A stretch of 33,156 bases of DNA from positions 1 to 33,156 of the forward strand of contig CAZHOR010000022.1 in the NCBI GenBank assembly GCA_964534325.1, read 5' to 3'. Source of the stretch: JdFR-22 sp964534325 (lineage in GTDB: Archaea > Halobacteriota > Archaeoglobi > Archaeoglobales > Archaeoglobaceae). The notes under the pieces were generated by a model. The model was given only the letters and a program-made list of their open reading frames with translations, did not search any database and was not told the DNA's origin. Every line of letters begins with the position of its first letter. The stretch's first letter is position 1. The translations under genes and the position numbers were made by a program. Below, one piece after another: positions 6,298 to 12,886 of the stretch.

Positions 6298-8677
6298 TGT
6301 AATTCACCTCCCAGCCTTCTAGAGTTAATACCTCGAATTTCTTCACCCTGCCATCCTTGTTGAAGAGCTGGACACCCGAATTCACACATGGGTCAAAGCT
6401 TCTTATGGTTCTGAGGATGTTCAACGGGTTGGGCTGACCGGAATTGCTGCCGTATCCGTATTTGATGTTGCCCCAAGAATTAGGTGCTGGTACAGGGTCG
6501 CTAACCCATCCATATCTATCCAGCTGGACATCTTTTACGTGACCGTAGCCCCATTCAGAGTGCTCCTTGAATTCAAGAGTTATTTTTCCTGTTGAGTAGT
6601 CGATCTCAGAAGTAGCTCTAAGGCCCTGACCAGCTATCAGTCCTTTATCACTACCGTCGTATTTGGGCTCATCATATGCGTAGTATGTTCTCCATGAATT
6701 ACCAGTCCTAAGTTTGTAAGAAATTCTAAGTACTCTCTCAACAATCGGAGCGTTTAGAGTTGAATTATCGAGTACATATTTACCTGAGCCTAAATCAGTA
6801 AAGCTCACAGAAGTATCTTCCTTCTTCATACCCATTATGCTCCACTCGATTGGTCCTGGATTTCCCCATAAATCTCTGCCTCCTCCATTCCAAGTAGTTC
6901 CACCTACTTGCTGGTACTGGTCGAGTAGTCCATTAGATAATCTACAGAAGTGGAGAGTTGCTCCCTCAGGTGCCTCCAGAAGAGCACACCCTGCCACTCC
7001 GTTAAGGTTCTCCCATGGTATTCCCGATGGTGGAGAATCTTCGACTAAATCGGAACCATAAAGTGGTGTAACCCCAGTCAATCTAGTTAACCAGCAATTT
7101 TGCGAGTGTACTTCTTTCAAATACTTCCCGGTCTTACATTCACCAGAGTAATTGCTTCCAATTAGCATATCAATGAGGAGCATTAACTCCTGAATCCTCG
7201 TCCATATTCTGTTCGCAGTTGTTGAACGCCAACTACTACTGAATACGTCATCTCTTGACATACTATTGTTTAAGTCTGGGTCTACTCCATTCACCACCAG
7301 TCTGGCAAGTGGTCCAGCTTCGACTGGATAGAATACACTGTTGCTATCTCTAACTCTTGCTGCTTTGATCCAATTGTAAACGTTTCTATTACTACCGTCC
7401 GGTAGATGTAAATCGTAGCTGCTTACAAGAGGATGTGTTTCAGAATCACCTGGGTAACCATCCGTTTGTGGTCCTGTAGAATCTGTTAGAGGATATTTAG
7501 CGGCAGTAATATCTTCATGAATAGTCATCCATCTGCCACCAGAATTTTCTGCTTGAGTAGGGTCTAATTTGTATCGTTTAGGGCCTGTACTACTTCCTAT
7601 AGAATCAATCATTACCCCTGCTCTGAAGTACTGGTCACCTTTAATTGTTAAACTTCCACTGCTTACTTGAACTATGTCGTAAGCACCTGCACATACAAAG
7701 TTATTTGGCCCGTATCCCCAAGTGTCAGCATTAACAGCATTTAAAGCATCCTCTAAAGCACTGACAAAAACTTGGAACCTATTCGTGAACCAGTCACTTG
7801 CAGAAGTAGGACTAAAAAGTTGATCCTGCTGGTCTATCTGACTTAAATCAAGAAGTGGCCAACTAATGTTACTATTAGGATCTCGACCTGAGTAAGCTAT
7901 TTCTTTTTCCAAAAGCGTCTTAATAGCAGTTACATCGTCACTCTTAAGACCTCTCGAAAAGCCACCTGGAACAGCTGACATCTGATGCGGAGCTTTTCCC
8001 CCCACGAAACCGAGTACCTCATGTAGAATTCTTTGTGCTACAACAGACTCTCTATAAAAGTTATTAAAGAAACTCTGCCCACCACTTTGTTCCTGGTTGG
8101 ATACAAAAGGATTGGAACTTTGAGGACTACTATAAGCCCCTTGGACATAATCATCGATCAAAGCCTTGTAATCCGGCCCTACTAACAGAACCTGATTTGT
8201 TATGTGAGAAGACATGCTTGCTATCAGCTGTACAATGTTTCTGGCCAATTGTCCTCCACCCTTTAGTTTTGTTCCACTTGGGCTTGTCGTCCTTTGATAT
8301 GTTCTACCTGTTGCCCCATCTCCTAACCAGAGATCATCAGTGTTCGTTCCATAGCCTGGTTGATTGCCATTGGAATACTGTGAGTCATCTTCATAAGCAT
8401 CAAATGCCTGTGGCATAGGAAATACCCAACCTGCAGCATTCTCTATGTTTCTCAAAGCCACATGTCTATTTGTGAAGTTGTTGATACCACCTGCTCTCGA
8501 AGTAATAACCGGAGCATCCCTGACATCCCTTCCAAGCATCAATTTCTCTATACCTCTGAACATGTCACCATGGGTATAAGCATTCGTTACGTCATAGTTG
8601 ATATCGTCAACCCTAGTGGTAACTCCAAAATGCCCGCTAATTCTGGTTACAGGCGTTAACTTAACATATTTCACCAT
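6290..8677 (-). CDS. [NiFe]-hydrogenase-like large subunit lacking most active-site cysteines
   Basis: Family landmarks are clear: GDMFRGIEKLMLGRDVRDAP (38-57), GGKAPHQMSAVPGG (226-239), VEAGPLARL (452-460), YQQVGGTTWN (588-597), GPIEW and RTIRSFDP (about 756-763). The metal-binding motifs are degenerate. The N-terminal RxCxxC is R61-A-G63-G-I-N66, with Gly and Asn for both Cys. The C-terminal DPCxxCxxH is D762-P-C764-V-N-S767-G-V-Q770, keeping one Cys and losing the other plus the terminal His needed for endoprotease maturation. The APRG motif reads APEG (Arg to Glu at 571). At 795 residues it is far longer than usual, with an extra block of about 130 residues between GPIE and the C-terminal motif. 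It has no signal peptide and is probably co-exported with the Tat small subunit. GGGGTGG at 8683-8689 is the ribosome binding site. It is unlikely to cycle H2. Confidence 0.85.
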   Translation of the reverse strand: MVKYVKLTPVTRISGHFGVTTRVDDINYDVTNAYTHGDMFRGIEKLMLGRDVRDAPVITSRAGGINNFTNRHVALRNIENAAGWVFPMPQAFDAYEDDSQYSNGNQPGYGTNTDDLWLGDGATGRTYQRTTSPSGTKLKGGGQLARNIVQLIASMSSHITNQVLLVGPDYKALIDDYVQGAYSSPQSSNPFVSNQEQSGGQSFFNNFYRESVVAQRILHEVLGFVGGKAPHQMSAVPGGFSRGLKSDDVTAIKTLLEKEIAYSGRDPNSNISWPLLDLSQIDQQDQLFSPTSASDWFTNRFQVFVSALEDALNAVNADTWGYGPNNFVCAGAYDIVQVSSGSLTIKGDQYFRAGVMIDSIGSSTGPKRYKLDPTQAENSGGRWMTIHEDITAAKYPLTDSTGPQTDGYPGDSETHPLVSSYDLHLPDGSNRNVYNWIKAARVRDSNSVFYPVEAGPLARLVVNGVDPDLNNSMSRDDVFSSSWRSTTANRIWTRIQELMLLIDMLIGSNYSGECKTGKYLKEVHSQNCWLTRLTGVTPLYGSDLVEDSPPSGIPWENLNGVAGCALLEAPEGATLHFCRLSNGLLDQYQQVGGTTWNGGGRDLWGNPGPIEWSIMGMKKEDTSVSFTDLGSGKYVLDNSTLNAPIVERVLRISYKLRTGNSWRTYYAYDEPKYDGSDKGLIAGQGLRATSEIDYSTGKITLEFKEHSEWGYGHVKDVQLDRYGWVSDPVPAPNSWGNIKYGYGSNSGQPNPLNILRTIRSFDPCVNSGVQLFNKDGRVKKFEVLTLEGWEVNYNE

Positions 8678-8693
8678 TCATACCACCCCACTT

Positions 8694-10118
8694 TCACTTA
8701 ATCCACTCCTTGCTTTTTCTGGGCATACTCACAGCGTGGCAGGTATAACAAGCGACTCCCTTACCTTCGTACTCTGGTGTAGCTCCCGATGCACTTCCAG
8801 GTAACTTACCAGCAGCTAACATCTCTGAATGTTTGCTTTCCTTGAAGAAACCGTTTCCAAGAACATTGTCTGGAAAAGTTGTGGTAGTACACCCATTACA
8901 CGGTGCCCCAGCAGCCACACACCAGCTTCCTGGATTGTCCTCACTCACAGTATTATCCCTGTCGTTGTTCCAGATGCCTACACCACCGGGATTCCAACCA
9001 CTTGATCCTGCTAATCCGAATGAGTGGGTTCCTTTATCAGAGCAGTTGCTAAATGTATCAGGCCCTCTGCAACCCAATCTTAGTAAACAGTAGTATTCTT
9101 CTGGAGAAGTTCCTACTACAGGATCTATTGCTTGGGACCAGCTCGTGGCAAACCATCCCTTCTCAAAAGAATCTTTTCTGTCACACATATCGTGAACTGT
9201 TGTGCCAAACAACTTTATCCACTGATTTCCATCAAGAGTGACGTTAACTGGTCTGTTCCATCGATCCAGGTGTATATTGTTCATTCCACCTTGAAGTAAG
9301 GCGGCATACACCATGATCAAATGTTCAGGATGCGCTGGACAGCCAGGCAAGTTTATAACCTGTTTCATTGGAGTGCTTAGTGAAGGTCCAAACTGTCCTC
9401 CATCAGATGCACAATCTTCAAGGAAATGCTGCAGGCCTTTGGCACCTGTAGGGTTTGGGCTACCTCCTGGTACTCCTCCAAAGGCAGCACAGTTCCCAAA
9501 TGCTATGAAGACCTCTATATCTGAGTCATGGACCTTCTTTATGATTTCATTGATGGTCCACATTTGACCTTCCTGGTACTTCCCACCAAGATTTTTCAGT
9601 CCAGACACACAAAAACCCTGTTCTTCATTGTCACCCCACTTCTCGTAGGGAATTGGTCCTTCAACAACGCAATAGGTAGTTTCAGAAGTACCGTTATTAT
9701 TTACTACGTCCAATAGGTAATCCATAACATTACCTACATACGTCTCGTCATTTGTTGGACTATTAGAGCCAAAGGTTATGCCGCTATAAGGGTTGTAGTC
9801 TACGCCATCATCAGACCAATATGCACCAGCTTGGGGCATTAGCATTGGATGAAACTCTATGTCAGTGCTTTCTCCATTCTGAAGGAACGATATTAGGTTG
9901 GTGTAGTAAGTACTATCAACATCGTATTTATCAACCCATTGTAGTGCAGATATCGTACATCCGTTACAGCTCTGACCTTGAACCCATGCAAGATTGGTTG
10001 TTGCTTGATTTTGAAGCACTATAGCCATAGCTTGATGCAGAACTTCTCTATTCATGAATGTCGCTGCTGCTCCTGCGCCCGCTGAAATTTTGAGGAAATC
10101 TCTTCTACTTACTTTCAT
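8694..10118 (-). CDS. [NiFe]-hydrogenase-like small subunit with Tat signal and C-terminal heme c motif
   Basis: The N-terminus SRRDFLKISAGAGAAATFM is a twin-arginine signal. Every Fe-S ligand of a group 1-type small subunit is present: proximal cluster C51, C54 (CNGC), C210 (GNCAAFGG) and C260 (GCPAHPE); distal cluster H309, C312, C344 and C350 (CLLRLGCRGP); medial cluster C359, C407 and C410 (APCNGC). After the FPD motif the usual C-terminal membrane helix is missing. Instead there is a flexible linker ending in C457-Y-T-C-H461, a CxxCH heme c attachment site, 13 residues from the end. GAGGTGG lies 7 to 10 nt before the ATG at 10118. It is 23 nt downstream of the cytochrome and 16 nt upstream of the large-subunit gene, in one operon. 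The Fe-S relay plus heme points to electron transfer outside the membrane. Confidence 0.92.
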   Translation of the reverse strand: MKVSRRDFLKISAGAGAAATFMNREVLHQAMAIVLQNQATTNLAWVQGQSCNGCTISALQWVDKYDVDSTYYTNLISFLQNGESTDIEFHPMLMPQAGAYWSDDGVDYNPYSGITFGSNSPTNDETYVGNVMDYLLDVVNNNGTSETTYCVVEGPIPYEKWGDNEEQGFCVSGLKNLGGKYQEGQMWTINEIIKKVHDSDIEVFIAFGNCAAFGGVPGGSPNPTGAKGLQHFLEDCASDGGQFGPSLSTPMKQVINLPGCPAHPEHLIMVYAALLQGGMNNIHLDRWNRPVNVTLDGNQWIKLFGTTVHDMCDRKDSFEKGWFATSWSQAIDPVVGTSPEEYYCLLRLGCRGPDTFSNCSDKGTHSFGLAGSSGWNPGGVGIWNNDRDNTVSEDNPGSWCVAAGAPCNGCTTTTFPDNVLGNGFFKESKHSEMLAAGKLPGSASGATPEYEGKGVACYTCHAVSMPRKSKEWIK

Positions 10119-10141
10119 TTTTCTACCACCTCAAAAAATTA

Positions 10142-10879
10142 TTAGTGTAGATTGTTCTCGTAGTCGTCATCAGTAGTCGGGTATTCTCCAGTGCTCAAAT
10201 TCGTTCCATTTGCAAATACATAAGCCTGGTCGTAGTCCTTATCCGCTACGTATGCTCCATAATCTACTACAAAGTGTGTCTCTTCTCCATCCGCGCCAAA
10301 ATCATCTGTTGCGTTCCATATAGACTCACTGGTTCCATAGGCGGAATCTCCACCCAGGTTATTGGGATCATCTCTGTTTCCTTCTGCATTCACTTCGAAT
10401 GCGAAGGTCATGTACTTCTTCCAGGTGAAGTTGATCTTCACTTCAGCGTGGGTGTGGCAAGCGACACAAGCCTCAGTTCCATTAGGCATCTGATCATCGT
10501 TTTCAGCTGCTTCTACAAACGGGTAGTGCGGATCATTGTCGAATGCATTCGCTTCTGGGTAGTGGCAATAGTCACAGGGCACAACAGTTGCGGCATGTTT
10601 ACCAGCGGACTGGCTAACATCACCAGGGTACAATGGTTCTACCTGGTGGCACAACACACAAGCCTCCCAGATGGGGTATGTATTTCCTGGGGGATGGTAG
10701 TTCGCTGAGCTCTGGAATTCGTCTGCTACGTCTGCATGGCACTTCTCACACGGCAGTGCTTCCTTGTAATACCATGTGTGCTGCCCTGCGAACAGCGTTA
10801 CAGTCGAGGGCAACACCAGTACTCCAATCGCCAAAATGGCTAAGGCCAATAAGGCCAATCTAACTATTTTTCTTTCCAT
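10142..10879 (-). CDS. Tetraheme cytochrome c, exported
   Basis: Residues about 6-30 form a signal anchor or signal peptide. Four CxxCH motifs follow: CEKCH (44-48), CVLCH (74-78), CDYCH (102-106) and CVACH (138-142). Additional His at 34, 62, 95, 118 and 144 could be sixth axial ligands. The last 100 residues are acidic, carry N-glycosylation sequons and have no heme motifs. Size, heme number and the opening GQHTWYYKEALPCEKCHADV remind me of archaeal extracellular tetraheme cytochromes, some of which polymerise into filaments (Archaeoglobus veneficus and Pyrobaculum examples); this is a recollection, not a match I could run. It is the first gene of the operon, with GGTGG at 10884-10888 and a TATA-like element at 10911-10920. 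Confidence 0.88.
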   Translation of the reverse strand: MERKIVRLALLALAILAIGVLVLPSTVTLFAGQHTWYYKEALPCEKCHADVADEFQSSANYHPPGNTYPIWEACVLCHQVEPLYPGDVSQSAGKHAATVVPCDYCHYPEANAFDNDPHYPFVEAAENDDQMPNGTEACVACHTHAEVKINFTWKKYMTFAFEVNAEGNRDDPNNLGGDSAYGTSESIWNATDDFGADGEETHFVVDYGAYVADKDYDQAYVFANGTNLSTGEYPTTDDDYENNLH

Positions 10880-10910
10880 TTTTCCACCAATAAGATGGAA
10901 AACAAGTCTA

Positions 10911-10920
10911 ATTTAAATGA
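10911..10920 (-). promoter_or_regulatory. TATA box of the cytochrome/hydrogenase-like operon
   Basis: On the minus strand TCATTTAAAT lies about 35 nt upstream of the cytochrome ATG. Transcription would then start near 10889, leaving a short leader that still includes the GGTGG ribosome binding site. It is the only obvious promoter candidate for the five-gene operon. Confidence 0.45.
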
Positions 10921-10953
10921 TTAAAGAAGTAGCAGCCTCAAAAGCGTGCAAGT

Positions 10954-10982
10954 AGCATGCAGAGCGTGCTCATTCGCATGCT
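10954..10982. repeat. Inverted repeat AGCATGC/GCATGCT followed by T6
   Basis: AGCATGC (10954-10960) pairs with GCATGCT (10976-10982) around a 15-nt loop, followed by TTTTTT (10984-10989) on the plus strand. AGCGTGC also occurs twice nearby. It sits upstream of the operon promoter, so it may be a regulator site for the minus-strand operon. It looks terminator-like on the plus strand, but no plus-strand gene ends here. Confidence 0.4.
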
Positions 10983-11072
10983 GTTTTTTGGGCAGAAGCC
11001 AAATTAATATTTAGAGAACCAAAAATAGTTTACGCCATTACCTACCTACAGTTTAGAAAAGTGAAAAAGATG

Positions 11073-11366
11073 CTATTCTTTTTTCATTAACCTGAAATAG
11101 ATTTGCTCGGTGATCAACGGCACTACAGTCAACCCCACAGCCACCAGCAAAGTATTGGTTGCCGTAACAGCAACCCCCACCTTATTCAGTCCCAGAACAA
11201 GGAGGGTCACCAAGGCTATTGAAAGCCCGATGCTCAGACCAGCTCTCTCCAGCTGGTCGATATCTCCCTTTGTGTACAACACCCTGCTCCAGGCGTAACC
11301 GGGGATGACCATAATTATTGCCAGACCGAATACGGCTCTAAGTGTTTCAATTACGACCATAACCAT
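11073..11366 (-). CDS. Short DUF1616-like membrane protein
   Basis: Two or more membrane helices surround IPGYAWSRVLYTKGDIDQLE and RAGLSIGLSIA, closely following the DUF1616 signature (PGYA....LFP...DLD.IER..LSIGLSI) also seen in the 16409-16804 protein of this window. I prefer an ATG start at 11366 or 11360 over the upstream TTG at 11381: a TATA-like element centred near 11386 would place the transcription start at one of these, giving a leaderless mRNA. DUF1616 proteins are archaeal envelope proteins of unknown function, often near glycosylation genes, as here. It is transcribed away from the GT-C protein gene from a shared promoter region. Confidence 0.65.
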   Translation of the reverse strand: MVMVVIETLRAVFGLAIIMVIPGYAWSRVLYTKGDIDQLERAGLSIGLSIALVTLLVLGLNKVGVAVTATNTLLVAVGLTVVPLITEQIYFRLMKKE

Positions 11367-11380
11367 GGTAATACTCCACA

Positions 11381-11390
11381 ATATTTATAT
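11381..11390. promoter_or_regulatory. Bidirectional TATA element ATATTTATAT
   Basis: The near-symmetric ATATTTATAT lies 28 nt (from its centre) before the plus-strand ATG at 11414 and 20 to 26 nt before ATG candidates on the minus strand (11366, 11360). Both genes would have leaderless transcripts driven from one AT-rich element. Position and sequence are seen; use in both directions is inferred. Confidence 0.45.
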
Positions 11391-11413
11391 CAAGTTGTTT
11401 AACTAAAATCTTT

Positions 11414-12856
11414 ATGAAATTTTCCTTTGACAAGTATCCTTCCTCACTAACTCCCCTCATCTCCCTCGAAAATAAAGTCAGGAACCTAAATGTTGATCCC
11501 AGGTACGTACTTGTCCTTATCTTATTAATAACAGCTATCTTTGCTTATTACCCTCATCACGGGTATGACTACCCCATGCACCGGGATGAGTGGATAGATC
11601 TGGCCATCAGCAAGGCGATTATCGATGCGGAGAGCGTGAATTACGTTGAGCCATTCTATGGTAAGCGTGTGGTGCAGCACGATCTGGAGATCGGGTTGAG
11701 ATTATGGGTTTCCGAGCTGATCCTCTCCTCGGACATGAACGAGTACATGCTCATGAAATACCTCCCCATCTTTATGTCGTGCTTCATCGTGTTCTCTGCC
11801 TTCCTATTCGCTAGACAACTGGGCTACGGGCTGGAAGCTGCCTTTTTCACTGCCCTCATCCCCACTACAATACGTTTGCTGGGCCCTGCTTTTGTGGTGG
11901 CAGTATCCTTAGCTGTGGCTTTTATGCTTCTCGCAGCCTACATCGCGTTCAAGCAGAATAAGAAGAAGGTTGATTACGCTGTACTATTCATATTCCTGAT
12001 ATTTACATTCCTCACCCACCCGCCCACAGCCATAGCCACCTACATACTCCTTATACTGTATGTTGCCCTCTACAGGGATGTGAGGGTTCTGGCTGTCCTG
12101 TTAATACCTGTCTTTATGTTCCTGTTCTATTTCCCTCAGATCTCGTCGGCCATGGGTGATCCGGCCAGACTTCTGGAAAGGCTATCCTTCGACACATTCG
12201 TGGAGTTCGGCAGTCCTGCTAAGGAGTTCGGGTACATCCCCGCCATACTGGCCATACTGGGGGTAATCCGATCCAGAAGAACGGACGTTCCTGTGGTAGC
12301 TGCTCTTCTGTTGCTCCTAATTCTGAATAACGTATACAGCATATTGGGCACTATCCCCCTCCTCATGCCGGAGCGCAACTACTTCTACATAATGGTCCTC
12401 ACCTCCATAGTGGCGGGATACGGCCTGTACACCATAAGGAGCAAAACCATTCTTGCTGGACTGGTCATTGCGGTTATAGCCCTAGGATTTTCGGCTCAGT
12501 CACACGCAAATGAGGAGTACTACTATATAGTGAACGATCAGGAGTTTGAGGACTTCGTGTACATCAAGGAGAATGTATCGGGGGATAAAGTATTGCTCCG
12601 CCCCTGGGAAGGCTTCGCATTCCCCGCGATCACCGGAAAGCACGTGTACGTGTATCCTGCAAGTCCGAGCGAGGGGGTTAAGGAGAAAAGCGCTAAGGCA
12701 TACACCTTCCTGGAGTATAAGTGCAAGGACACCTCCTTCTTGAAGAAGAATAATATCGACATAGTTCACGCCCATGACGGATGCCAGAATTCAGCTCTGA
12801 AAAAAGTGAAAGACCGTATTTACGTGCTCAACGATACCGCTGAAGAAAAACGGTAA
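11414..12856 (+). CDS. Polytopic membrane protein, GT-C glycosyltransferase-like
   Basis: The 480-residue protein has about ten membrane helices and a C-terminal soluble domain of about 90 residues (from about 385). The first extracytoplasmic loop carries YPMHRDEWID, with D58 and E59 placed where GT-C enzymes (Stt3, PMT, ArnT families) hold the acidic catalytic or metal-binding residues. The gene is followed after 30 nt by an Stt3-like gene, which supports a role in transferring sugars from a lipid carrier on the outer face of the membrane. No specific family name is certain, and it may be an Stt3-like paralogue that has drifted. A leaderless start fits the TATA element upstream. Confidence 0.6.
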   Translation: MKFSFDKYPSSLTPLISLENKVRNLNVDPRYVLVLILLITAIFAYYPHHGYDYPMHRDEWIDLAISKAIIDAESVNYVEPFYGKRVVQHDLEIGLRLWVSELILSSDMNEYMLMKYLPIFMSCFIVFSAFLFARQLGYGLEAAFFTALIPTTIRLLGPAFVVAVSLAVAFMLLAAYIAFKQNKKKVDYAVLFIFLIFTFLTHPPTAIATYILLILYVALYRDVRVLAVLLIPVFMFLFYFPQISSAMGDPARLLERLSFDTFVEFGSPAKEFGYIPAILAILGVIRSRRTDVPVVAALLLLLILNNVYSILGTIPLLMPERNYFYIMVLTSIVAGYGLYTIRSKTILAGLVIAVIALGFSAQSHANEEYYYIVNDQEFEDFVYIKENVSGDKVLLRPWEGFAFPAITGKHVYVYPASPSEGVKEKSAKAYTFLEYKCKDTSFLKKNNIDIVHAHDGCQNSALKKVKDRIYVLNDTAEEKR

Positions 12857-12886
12857 AATTTTTTTACTGGAAATAACGCTCACTTC

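Noticed and set aside
6290..8677. Selenocysteine or frameshift explaining the missing cysteines
   Set aside because: The codons at these positions read Gly, Asn and Ser in an open frame; there is no in-frame TGA and no shift.
6290..10118. Hydrogenase-like pair as complex I subunits (NuoB/NuoD-like)
   Set aside because: The large subunit lacks the Cys like NuoD, but the small subunit has a Tat signal and ligands for three clusters, which NuoB lacks; spacing and motifs are group 1-like.
10274..10708. Plus-strand open frame of 144 codons over the cytochrome gene
   Set aside because: The opposite strand holds four CxxCH motifs and a signal peptide; this frame has no start signals or recognisable sequence.
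10954..10989. Rho-independent terminator on the plus strand
   Set aside because: No plus-strand gene ends upstream; the long loop and archaeal context make a regulator site more likely.
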